Positions 26,719 through 38,794 of a DNA stretch of 64,000 bases are shown here, in pieces. The stretch is from Ichthyophthirius multifiliis (lineage: Eukaryota > Ciliophora > Oligohymenophorea > Hymenostomatida): the NCBI RefSeq assembly GCF_000220395.1, contig NW_004085984.1, positions 48,003 through 112,002 of the forward strand, written 5' to 3'. The notes beneath the pieces are model-generated. The model worked only from the letters and a program-made list of their open reading frames with translations, searched no databases and was not told the origin of the DNA. The translations under genes were made by a program, and so were the position numbers. Every line of letters begins with the position of its first letter. The first letter of the stretch is position 1.

Positions 26719-29091
26719 ATGGGTGCAGAAATATCCAAAGAACAGCAAGAATTATAAACAAATGATGAGTACACTAAGAAATACTAACAAATAATACAAA
26801 ATTTTATATCAAATGGTAGTCACAACGATTTATATTTTGGAAATTTCGAATTATTTACATATAAAACAAATTAAAATTATAAAATAATTTAAGTAGAATC
26901 TCATCTTCATAATGAAGTAGAAATGAATAATGAATTTTAGGAGAAATGGGAACGAGTTTTAAGTTTAAATTTGCATCCAAACATAATTTAACTACATAGT
27001 ATTTTTTTTTTTTGTATAAATTGTAGTCTAAACTTTATATTATTTTTAACTTAAAAAAAGTGTGCAAAAGATTTATTGAAGATTCAGTATGTAGTCGTTC
27101 ATTTAAAATATATAAATTATATGATTATATATAAGGAAATTTAGAAATGCAAATATAAAGTCATTTATAGCAAAATATTAGATTTTAAGAGGATGAATTG
27201 TGGAAAATATTAGATAGTGTATCTGGTGGCCTCTCATTTATATATAATAATGGTTAAAGACATGAATATTTACGACCAGATACAATATTCATAGTGCAAA
27301 AATCAGATAATAGTTTAATATATAAGATTTCTGATAGAAGTGTGTTTAACTTAAAATCTAATTATTAAGATTGTTTAGAAGGAAACTATAAAAATAGGTA
27401 TTTATCACCAGAATGTATGAAAGGGTTAATGAATATATTTGAGAAAAGTGATGGAGTTCCTTCAAAAAATGATGTATTTGCACTAGCTTTAATAATTATA
27501 TATTGCGGAACTATGCAACCAATGGAAGGTGTTTACGATTTTTCTCAAAAAACAATAAATTACATGTTTATAGGTAAACAAAACAAAAAAATAGAATAAT
27601 TTATTTTAAAAAAATAAAATAAAATAATAAAAAGAAAAATAATTATAATTGTTTTCACTTAGTTATAATATGGAATTAGCAAATTTACTAAGAGAAATGC
27701 TTATTGAAGATGAAAATATGCGAATGGATTGTGTATAATTAGACTATAAATTAAATATGTATCCGAAACTATAAAATAAACGAATATCATAAATAGCCAA
27801 ACCGGAATCACTGTTATAATTAACACTATTAGATGGAAATAACTTTATAATGTAATAATAAATTAATAATGACTAAAATAATAATATATTATAGCATACC
27901 AATAACATAAAGACTAATAATGGATTGATTAATAATAATTTAATTAATAGCAACGGATAAAATATTGGATTAGTTAATAATAATAGTATAATGAATAATA
28001 ATAATCTTATTAATAATGCAAATAATAATAATAATTAAAATATTTTTGGATTTTAAGATAATAATCATTTATAAAATTTTAATGATAATAATAATAATAT
28101 TATATATTCTAATCATGTACATAATTCTAGCAATTTTAATTAGTTTCCTTTAAATAATTAAAACTCTTATCATAATTAATAAAATATGATATAAGATTTT
28201 GATCATAATTAAATATAAAATATGAATATGGGTTAGTATAATAATAATAATATGAATTCATTTAATAATAATAATATGAATCCTATTAATAACATGCATA
28301 ATAGTTTCAATAATAATCATTAATATTAAGATTAAATGAATAATAATTTAAATTAATATCAAATAATGAATTTAATATAATAATTTTTAAACAATAGTAA
28401 TAATAATATGTAAAATAACAATTATTTTGATAATATAAATAACTTCAATCATAATTCAATTAACAAAAATTTTCTTTTATAATAATAAATGTAACAATAT
28501 TAATTTATTTAACCCAATAATAATAATATTGCATAAAAAATTTAATTTCTTGGAGGACTTCAAAATACAAGCAAACATCCAAACATTCTAAATAATATTC
28601 CTAGAAAGAAATAAGCGTTTTATTATGAAGATGGATCTTATTATGAAGGAGAAATGGTTCTTGAATATCGAGACGGATTTGGAAAACTTATTTTTAGTAA
28701 TAAAGGAGCTTATGAAGGTATATGGAAACTTAATAAAATGCATGGAAAAGGTACGCTATATTATCCAAATGGAGATAAAGTTTATGAAGGAGATTGGTTC
28801 GAAGATTAATTTAATAATTTTGGACATTTATTCAATAACAGACCATTAGTCATATAGTAAAAATTTGATTATAAAGACTTTGATTAACTATAAAATTAAT
28901 GGGTAAAGTATGAAGGAGAATTTACTTTAGATAAAAAATAAGGATTTGGTACTCTTTTTTTAAGTAATGGAGAGAAATATTCAGGAAACTTCAAATAAGA
29001 TACAGTAAGTGGATATGGAATTTTTTATACTTTAGATGAAGAATCTGTAAGTGGATTATGGGAAAATAATAAATTTATTAAAAGAATGTGA
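26719..29091 (+). CDS. N-myristoylated pseudokinase with Asn-rich linker and MORN repeats
   Basis: 749 residues, three exons (introns 26999-27060 and 27574-27634; exon sum divisible by three). It begins MGAEISKEQ, a good N-myristoylation signal. Residues 1-280 have kinase-fold landmarks: LHPNIIQL, the hinge IYKLYDYI, ELWKILDSVSGGLSFI, then HEYLRPDTIFI where HRDxKxxN is expected and ISDRSVF where DFG is expected, so the catalytic Asp and the Mg-binding motif are gone. RYLSPECM is the APE helix. A linker of about 250 residues is mainly Asn/Gln. The C-terminus has MORN-type repeats (YYEGEMVLEYRDGFGKLIF, YEGIWKLNKMHGKGTLYY, YEGDWFED, YEGEFTLDKKQGFGTLFL). Likely a membrane-anchored scaffold (inference). 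Confidence 0.82.
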
Positions 29092-29196
29092 TTAATATAA
29101 ATTATATATATTTATTAAATAATATAAATATATATTTATATATATATATTTATAACATTTTATATTTATTTATTTAAAATTATATATATTAATTTC

Positions 29197-32165
29197 TCAT
29201 TTTAATTTGTATTTTTCGAAATTATAGTTTTTTTTCTTTTTATTTAATATTTCTTCATTATTATTACTGATATCCATTTCTTCGATTTCACTTATATTTG
29301 AAAATCCTTTTAATTCATTTATTGTATTATTATTTTAACTTTCATTATTATTATTTTTGTAACTAAAAATAGGTTTTTCTTTTTTATTTGTAATTTATTT
29401 TTTAGTTTATTTTTGTTCTTAAGATTTATTAAAGTATTTGCTATAATCATAATTTTCATCATCGATTTGGTCATTAACAACTTAATTTTAAGCAGAATAT
29501 TCTAAATTGGCGATTAGGTTTTCCAATCTATTCAAAACGAGATTAGATTTTTCTTTTTTTTAAATAAGAAGTGTATTATTATTTATGTTATACGATACAT
29601 TTGGTTAAATAATTGTAGATGGATTTATCATATTATTTTATACATTAGTTTAATCTACAAAAGATTATATTCTATCTTCATTCTTTTTTTCAAAAATATT
29701 AATTATTTTGGGTTTTTTGAAATTGCTTTATTTACTATTATTTTATGATAAGTTTTATTTCATATCTTTTTATTATTAAACTAATTATATATTAGCACTT
29801 ATAGGCCTTTGGTTATTATTCATTTATAAAATTTGGCTTTTTAATTAATTAAGTTTCATATGTCTTTAAATATCTTCACTATTATCAAATTCTTCACTTT
29901 ATAAAGTTTTCTAATTCTCAGGATCTTCTTAATAACTTGCATTTATTTAATTTCTAACATCATTTGAATGAATAAATTCTCCTATTTTTTATTAATCTAA
30001 GTCATCATCGGGTAAGGCAAGTGATTATTCGTCATTATGAAATTCGGCTTCTTTCATTTCTATTTCTTGTTAATTGGAAAAATCTAATACTTCAGGAGGT
30101 ACTTCTTCTTCATAATTATTTTTTTCGTTTCCAATTTCTTAATCTATATATTCCTCTTCTTCTAATGAATTTTATGTTATATTTTCATGTTGAATTTCAA
30201 AATTTTATTCTTATTAAATATCAAGCTTTTCTTCTTCTTTAGATGTTTTTAATACTTTTTTTTATTTAGATTTTTCTATCTACATTTAAATATTTTTTTC
30301 TTCTTTTTTTTCGGAATCCTTTTCTTGATTATTTAATTCAATATTATGCTTTTTTAACATAAACATAACATTTTTATGTATATTTTAATCAATTTAATGA
30401 TTATCTTTTACAGTAGAACTAATTTCACTAATTTAAGTTTACCCCAATCCATCTTCTTCAATATTATTTTTATTTTATTGTGGCACATTTATAGTATAAT
30501 CATTTAAAGTATTTGTATTTTCTTAATTGATTTTAGTTTTTTCATTAAAGTTTTCTTTTATTACTTCTTCTTATTATTCATTATCTTTTATATATTTAGA
30601 ATATCTGCCTTCCTAAATATGTTCTTTAAACATTTTATAATAATCAGCAGTTTTAATAAGCTATGTTTCTATGCCATATTATATATTTTGACTTGGATTT
30701 GTGCCATATTATACATTTTGGCTTGGATTTGTAAGTTTATTATTGGAATTTTAGATTTAATTGTTATTTATTTTTTGTTCTTCTTATTCAAAATATTTTT
30801 CTGAATTTTCTTAATATTTCTATAAATTTTAATCATGTCTTTATATTTTTTTTGTATACTTTTATTTATTTTCTGAATTTTCTTATTACTTTTATTAATT
30901 TTCTCCATATTATTAAATATTTATTAACTCTTTGTCATTTTATTATATACTTTGAAATTATTCATCATGTTTTAATATACTTTGAAATATATCTTTTTAA
31001 TTATTTTGTGTATTTTCTAAATCTTCTTCATGTTTAGGCATTTCTTAAATTATTATTTATTAGTTTTATTAAAAATTTAATTTTTTCATTTAATTGTACT
31101 CGTTAAAATCTCTTAAAAAACTTTAGTTAAAATTCTCTATTTATACAAAATTACTTTCACAAGGAAGACTATTTTCAAAATTGGACTAATTATATTAAAA
31201 AGCTTGATTTTTTTATAAAGTAAATTTTTAATTTTCATTATTTTTTATATTAGGGTTTTTATATTAATTATTTAAATTATTTTATGAGAAGTTTTAAATC
31301 TATTTTTATTAAGAAATTAAATTTTCGTTTTGCATTTCTTAAAAAATTTATTTATTATTAAAAGTATTATCATTAAAAAATTAGCATTTATAAAAGTTCT
31401 CATTATCATTTAAATTTTATTTAAATTCGCTTATATTGTTTAAAAATGAGTTTTATTTTTTTAATAAATTCTATATGTTTTCTTTTGAAATGTTACCTGA
31501 AATGTATTAACTGTTTATAGCTTATTAATTGTCTTAAATTTTACCTAAATAATCAATATTTTTATTAATTTAAACGATAGATTATTTCAAACAATTTATA
31601 TAATTAATCGAGTCTTATGGATTTATATTATTATTCATCATTATTTAAGAAAGAGTATTCAAATTTATCTTTTCTCCAGTTTTTACTTCTAATTCTTTTT
31701 AAATTTTAATGATTTCTTTCAAATATTATTCTTTTTCTAGCTAAGCTTACCTAAGTTAATTCCTATATTATTCAATAAGTATTTATTCTTATAAAGCAAT
31801 TTATTAAATTTTTAGTTTCTCTTCCATTATTAATCTTTGCACCTCTAACTCTTATTTATTTTAGTATAATTAATCGAAATTATTATTAATCAATGGACTC
31901 ATATATCTAAATTAGTTATTAAAAAATAGCTATGCATAAGGATCAATTACCATATTTTAATATTAATATCCATTCCAATTAGGAGCATTTTAAAAACCGT
32001 TTTAATAAGGATTCATGTTTTAATATTAATTTTAAAATACTTAATTATTTTATTAATAATTTTCACTGTTATGTATATTATTATTATTTTCATATTATTA
32101 TTATTGATAAGGTGTTTTTACTTATAAATAAATATATTCACTTGGTTCTTATTTTTACAATTATA

Positions 32166-32204
<39 letters not shown>

Positions 32205-34072
32205 TTTCAAAATTATTATTAATATGTAAATCTTTTTAAGGAATTTCAGATGATATTTTTTTTTTCTATTAATCCTCTTATTTTTAATTATCATCTTTTT
32301 TATGTAATACATTTTTGTTAAAATCTTAAATTTCTTATTTCTTTTTATTATTTTTTTAGTTTTCTTCAATGTCTCTGAGTTTTTATTCTTCTAATTATTA
32401 TTTTATTTTTATTTCTTCTAGTTGGTCTTGCTTTTTTTTCATGAGTTTTTCTGTTTCTTTTTTTTTTCTTGTTCTTCAATTTATTTTTTAAGTTCTTCTC
32501 TATATTTAATTTTTGCATCCATATTTAAAATATTTTTTTGCTCTTTTTTTGGAGTAAAGCATTCAATGTTTTCATTTTGGTTAATTTCTTTTTAAAATTG
32601 TTTTTTATCTTATAAAATATATTTATTTTCTTAATGTAAATTTTTATATTCCAAATCTTATTTTTATTCTTATTATTGTATTTGTTTTTTTAATTCTATT
32701 TATTTATTTAAATCTTCCATAAAAGCTTTTTTTTTCTCCTTTTCTTTAATTTTTTAATCCTATTAACTTTTATTCCAGAAATCTCCTTCTTTTTTAATTT
32801 CTTATTCAACTTCATAAGTTTTTAAATAAGTATTTTTTTCAATTATTTATTGCATTAATTAGTCAGCATATTATTCTTTTGTTTAATTAATAATATCTTA
32901 TTATTAAATTTTCTTAGTTTTATTATCATTTTATCCGAATTTATCAAAAAATGAAATTTCTTTATCTTCTAATATTTTTTTTTTTCGTCTTTAAATCTCT
33001 GTAAATATTATTATTAATTTTATAATTAATTTTCTATTTATGTTTTTCTTTTATTTTCATTTCCGAATTTTTCGAAAAATTCAATATTTATGTTTTCATC
33101 TTTAGATTTTCTCCTGTTTTGAGCGCTATAAGGTTTTATTTGATTATTTTTTTCCATATTTTAATTATTTTTTTATTATTCATCTAAATCTTATTTATAT
33201 TTTAACATTTTTTATTTTTTTTCATTATTTTTATTATCTTGTATTTAATCTTATTAATAATTAAATCCTATTACATTGTTTTTTTACAAATTTATACTTT
33301 TAATTTCTGGAGTTGCTGTACTATTTATATGTTTTATATTATTGTTATTTGTTTCATTATTTTAATTTTAATTATTATTGTTTTCTTTATAAGAATTTTA
33401 AATCATATTTTTATTAATATTTTCTTTAAGTTTATTAATTTAATTTTAATTATTTAAGTTAATATTATTAATATTTTCAAATTCTTCTTTTTAAAATTGT
33501 TATTATTTAAATTAAATATTATTATTATCCTATTAAGGAATCATTTCTGTTTAATTTTTTTCTTTTATAGTATTTTTTGTTTCTATTATATTTATATTTT
33601 TATCGTAAACACTTATTTCTTCCCCTAATAATCTTCGAGCTCTTTCTTATTCCCTTAATTTTAGTCTTTTTTATCTTTCCATTTCTCCTATAGATAATTA
33701 TGTTTCCTGATTAAATATTAGGTAATCATTGTTATTTGGATTATCTTATTATTATTTTTATTAATATTATTAAACTTTCTCATTTCTATTTAATTTTTAT
33801 TTATATTCATCTTATAATTCCCAAACTTAATTAGGATCCATTTATTCTAATTATTTTTTTAACAAAACTAAATCATTATTTACTTAATCTTAATTTATTT
33901 CGGCTTTATTATTTATATAATATTATAAGGTTTCTTACTTTTCTAATAATTATTAATATTGTTTTTATAAACGCTTTTCATTTGCTTATTTTTCGAATTC
34001 TTTTTTTAACTATTCTTCATCTGTATATTAAATTATTTATTGTCTTTCTTCTCTTGTTCTAGATGGTCTCAT
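29197..34072 (-). CDS. Very long Gln/Asn-rich coiled-coil protein
   Basis: About 1,625 residues from ATG 34072 (MRPSRTREERQ) to TGA 29197, with no TGA in the assembled frame. The N-terminal 650 residues are charged coiled coil with repeated segments such as KYREELKKQIEEQEKKK and AFMEDLNKQIELKKQ, reminiscent of CSPP-type spindle-pole/ciliary proteins (weak inference). Poly-Gln and Asn stretches follow, with short internal duplications (NPSQNVQYG / NPSQNIQYG; KHDEQFQSIQQND), and the C-terminus is acidic. The frame changes twice, at an A11 run (32975-32985) and an A10 run (32458-32467) as read on the minus strand; each fits one missing A. No catalytic domain seen. Confidence 0.72.
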
Positions 34073-34591
34073 TTTTTTTAATGTTTATTATATATTATTT
34101 TACTGAAAACAAAAAAAAAATATAATATATGATTTTAATTTTTTTAATATAAAAAATTCTATATCATATTTTTTTAAATTTATAATAATAATTTTTTATT
34201 TTATTTTTTCTGAAAAAAAAAAAATAAAAAAAACAAAACAAAAAATATTGATATATTTTAATAAAAAATAAGTAGATATATATTTTTTTTATTATATTAA
34301 ATATATATTAATTTATATTATTTAATTATCCATATTATTTTTTTCTTCAATAAAAAATTATGAAGTATAAATTATTCCTTTAAAATACTGAGAAAAAATA
34401 AATAAAAAGCAAAAATAATATATAATTTAAAAATAAAATAAAATAATAAATATATTTACTAAATATAAATAATATTTTTTTAAAAAAATTGAATTTTATA
34501 AATAAACAATAATTAATTATAATTAGTAAAAAAAAAAAAGTGTTAAAAATAATATTATTTTTTTTAAATTAAAAAATTAAAAAGACTATAA

Positions 34592-36084
34592 ATGAGTAAA
34601 AATGTCGAAATAACCGTATTGGTGGAATTGTTTTCAACATTCTTTGAAAAAATAACATTAACCCATCCTGAGAAAGACATATTAATGAAAAATCTATCAA
34701 AATTCAAATAATTTCTATATGGTAACTAACATAATCTAGATAAGGGGTACGATTTTTTGCAATAAATGCGTGAATAATATATTCAATATCTTGAATCTAA
34801 TAATTAAACTTCAGCAAATACTTAATCATAAAATTAAATATTTCATATACAATCTTTATAATCTTAATAATCAATAAACCACAATTATTCCACACAACAA
34901 TACTAAGAAATCAATGCATAAAAGTAAATAGTAAACGAGAAAAATTTTGAAAACAATAATTAAAAAGTTTTAACAATTCCTGAATATTTATAATAAAAAG
35001 GATTAATAATTGAATAAAATATTTAATTTTAATATATAAAAGAGTTTTTTAATACAGAAATATAAAATAATAATGCTTATAAATGCATTGCATTTCGCTT
35101 TTTTGAAATTCTTTTTAAAAATTTCAATGTATAAAAACTTTAAGATATACTTGCGAATGTAAAAGAACGCAAAGTTAATCTCGAATAAGACAAAAAGCAT
35201 ATATTTTGTACTTATTTGGAGTATTTTATCAAAAATTTAAAGGAAAAAAACGCTTCGGAATCTTCTGAAAACCTCTACAATTTAATTAATAATGATGAAA
35301 ATTTTTCATAGTCCTTAGTTTTATATGTGAAGGAACTTGCAGTGCATTTTATTAATGAATCTGATCCTTTATATATAAAATTTCTTTTATAAATTTCGGA
35401 AATGGAAACAGTTTAGGACCTTATTAATCATATTAGGTCAAACTAGGAACCTTTGGAAATCACTTTTAAAATAATTTCTTCAAGTATTGAAACTTAAATT
35501 AATGTACATTCTCTATAAGGAAATTAAATAGTTGAAAATTAATATAAAATTAACTCTTTGTCGAAACCTAGTGGGGTTTCTATTGATTTATTTAAAGGTT
35601 TTAGTGAAAGTTAAAGTATTTATGGTTTATTTTATACATCTTAAGAATGTTCAGGATTTGAAGTTTAAAAAAACATGAAATAAAAATCTATTAATAATAA
35701 ATAAATTCTTAAAAAAAATAACGTAAATATAATAATTTTTTGTTAAATAAAAAAATAATATTTATTTATTTTAAATTTTAATAGTAAGTTGATGACTTTA
35801 AATAAAGAACTTCTTTTTTAAAAAAATTAATTAAAGCTTTTGATGAAAATACTGAAGAATTAATTTACAAATTTAATTATTTTACTAATGGTTAAAACGA
35901 GAATATAGAAGAAGAAGAAAATAATAATGAAAAAAATATTAATATATAATAAAATGAAAAAGGATTTAAAGAATAGATTAACAATTCTAAGTCTAGAACA
36001 CTTAATTTTTATAGTAATATTTAAAATTAAGAAAGGTCTATAAATTGGCTTGCTGAAAATACAAATCCTTATAACAATAATTGA
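34592..36084 (+). CDS. Hypothetical protein (476 aa)
   Basis: Two exons with an intron at 35723-35784 (exon sum divisible by three), start MSKNVEITVLVELFSTFF, TGA at 36082. Mostly helical and Gln/Asn-rich, with a folded-looking middle (AYKCIAFRFFEILFKNFNV; ENFSQSLVLYVKELAVHFI) that resembles an alpha-helical repeat. No signal peptide or membrane segment. I do not recognise the family. It lies about 500 bp from the long coiled-coil gene, divergently. Confidence 0.75.
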
Positions 36085-36182
36085 ATTAACAAAAAAAATA
36101 CTTTTGAATATTAAAAATTATATTTTATTTATTAATATTTCTTAAATTAAAATATAAATCTTTCATTTATAAATAAAAAAAT

Positions 36183-37637
36183 ATGTATAAACTATCTTAA
36201 TAATTATCATAAGAGTTTATTTAATTTACAAATTATAGTATATCACCTTATCATGTCGTAGAGCTGATAAAAAGCTAATTAAAGCTAAAAAAATACCAAG
36301 AGTTAAATGAACACGAAAACTGGAATTTAAATCCAGGAAACAATTATTTTTTATAAAGATAAGGGAGTTCCTTAATTGCAATGTAAATTCCTTAATATTT
36401 GGACTTAAATAAATTGAAATTCAAAATAATTGCAGCACATACAGATTCTCCATGTTTAAGATTAGCACCAAAATCGTTATAATTTATACTTTTTTCATTA
36501 AATAAAAAAATAAATACAGGAACATAAATTCAAATAATTTTAAATAACTTGCCATTTGTACATATGGAGGCGGATTATGGCACACATGGTTTGATAGAGA
36601 TTTGATTTTGGGAGGAAGAATAATATATTAGGATGAAAAAAAAGTGTTAAAAACAACTTTATTTTAAACTGAAAAACCCTATTTTAAAATTCCAAATTTA
36701 GCTATTCATTTATAAGAAGAAAAAAATAAATTTCAAATAAATTTAGAAAATCATTTAAATCCAATAATGTCTTATATAAATAAAGAAAACGAAGAAAATT
36801 CTAAAAGAGATCATTTCGAAGGATTACTGAATGAAATTTCGGAATAAATAAAGATTCCTATCAAACAAATTTTGGATTTAGATTTATTCTTTTCAGATAA
36901 TTAGCAAGGACAAATTATTGGATTTAATCAAGAATTCATAAGTGCGGCCAGAATTGATAATTTATTTTCCTGTTGGGCTGCTGTGAAAGCTTTTTAAGAA
37001 TGTAAATAAGACGAAAATTAACATTCAATTAACTTAATTTGCCTTTTTGATCATGAAGAATGTGGGTCTTAAAGTTCTAAAGGCGCTGGAAGTAACCTTT
37101 TGAATTAAACATTATAAAGAATTTGGAAAACATTAAAATAAACAAATGTTTAATAAGATTCTTTAGAAAAAGCTTTCGCAAATTCTTTTTTAGTCTCAGC
37201 GGATATGGCTCATTCTATACATCCTAATTATGCTGATTGTCATAAATAAAATCATTAAGTTAAATTAAATGAAGGAATTATAATTAAAGTAAATATATAA
37301 TATTTATATTTATTTTATTTTTATATATAAAAAAAAAATTAAAATATAGACAAATCATAATTAAAGATATTCAACTGATTCCTTTACCTCAAGTTTTGTA
37401 AAATAAATTGCAAATTCAGGCAATATTCCTTACTAAGAATTTATTGTGAAAAATGGAAGTCCTTGTGGAAGTACTATTGGACCTATTGTGTCTAGTAATA
37501 CAGGTATTAAAAGTGTTGATTTGGGTACGGGAAGTTGGGGAATGCATTCTATAAGGGAAACTTGTGGAAGCTTAGACTCTTATTATTATTTTTAGTTTAT
37601 GAAATTATTTTTAGAATTTAATTATGATTTTAAATGA
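36183..37637 (+). CDS. DNPEP: Aspartyl aminopeptidase (peptidase family M18)
   Basis: 449 residues, three exons (introns 36476-36519 and 37289-37349; exon sum divisible by three). Cytosolic metallo-aminopeptidase removing N-terminal Asp/Glu. All M18 signatures are visible: IIAAHTDSPCLRL (metal His/Asp), YGGGLWHTWFDRDL, AARIDNLFSCWAA (metal-bridging Asp), FDHEECGSQSSKGA (catalytic Glu and metal ligand), SADMAHSIHPNY, NGSPCGSTIGPIVS and SWGMHSIRET (last metal His). Length is as in the family. Only 98 bp separate it from the upstream gene on the same strand. Confidence 0.96.
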
Positions 37638-37713
37638 GTTTTTTTTTACATATATTTTTTTTTTTTAGTAAATTAATTCTTTTTTTTTTTAAAAAAAATA
37701 ATTAATAAAAAAT

Positions 37714-38240
37714 ATGTAAGAATAAAATCAATAATTGAATAGTCAAAAATAAAAAGGTTTGAAAGATTTTCAAATACTTTCTTGTTAAGAAAATTATAGT
37801 ATAAAAGCTTATTAATTGATTTAAGAAAATATACTTTTAGATGATTTTACTTATTCAAGGAGATCGGCATTATTTATGCTTTTTTTTCCACCTTTAGTCA
37901 ATGTATTTTATATATGGAAGCCTTATAGTCCTTTTAAAAACATAGTTAGAATAGGCGTATTTAATGGTTGTTTTGCAAATTTTATTTTCGCTATTTAATA
38001 AGATATTAGAGAAGTTAGCAAAAAAGACACCCCTGTAGCTAATAAATTAAGATTTTATGCATAAAATATTGCATTAAATGATTTGACAACTAAATCCTTT
38101 TAGAAAGAAACATTATAAGTTTATTGTAAAAAAAAAATATGAGTTTTTTATATTTTTAAAAAATTATAGAAAGTAGATTAGAAAAAGAAAATTAATAAGA
38201 TTAAGAAAACTCTAAAGATTTATAATAACATTAAAAATGA
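37714..38240 (+). CDS. Small membrane protein, hypothetical (160 aa)
   Basis: Two exons (intron 38126-38169; exon sum divisible by three). The N-terminus is Gln-rich (MQEQNQQLNSQKQKGL). The centre has two moderately hydrophobic segments (SALFMLFFPPLVNVFYIW; IVRIGVFNGCFANFIFAI) separated by a short polar turn, followed by a charged Gln-rich tail. It suggests a small two-pass membrane protein; no family recognised. It follows the aminopeptidase by 76 bp on the same strand. Confidence 0.7.
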
Positions 38241-38794
38241 AATATTTAAAAAAAAAAACATTAACAAATTAATATTTTTTTTTTTTTAAATAAAAAATAT
38301 GGCAAATATGTAAAAATTATATTTAATTTAGTATATAGTATAAATATATTTTTTGTAAATAAAATGTATATTATTAGAAATTTAGTTTATATATATAAAT
38401 AATATATATAAATATCTTAATTTATAAATTATAATTAAAAATTTCTGTTATTATATTTTTTTAATATTTTCTTATTATAATAAATAAAATTAAAAAGTAC
38501 TATTGTATTGAAAAAAAAAATACTCATATATAATTGTTTTAATTAATTTATTAATTTTAATTACTTTACATAAAAAATAATTAAAATTGTTTATTTATTA
38601 TATTATTTTGCTATAAAAAGAAAATATAAAAGGATAAAAATATTATATGTTTTTATAAAAATTAATTATTTAAAATACATAAAAATATATTTATTAAATT
38701 ATAATAGATAAAAATATTTAATTTTATTAATAAAATAACAAATAATATTTAATAAATATAAATTTAGTAAAATTATCTATATAACTTAAATTCT
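38241..38794. other. Intergenic region between convergent genes
   Basis: AT-rich spacer between the small membrane protein (+) and the AGC kinase (-), both ending here. Nothing else seen. Confidence 0.7.

Noticed and set aside
32118-32369. Minus-strand ORF with a poly-Asn run
   Set aside because: It is an off-frame reading of the long coiled-coil gene; in the real frame the run is TAA codons, i.e. polyglutamine.
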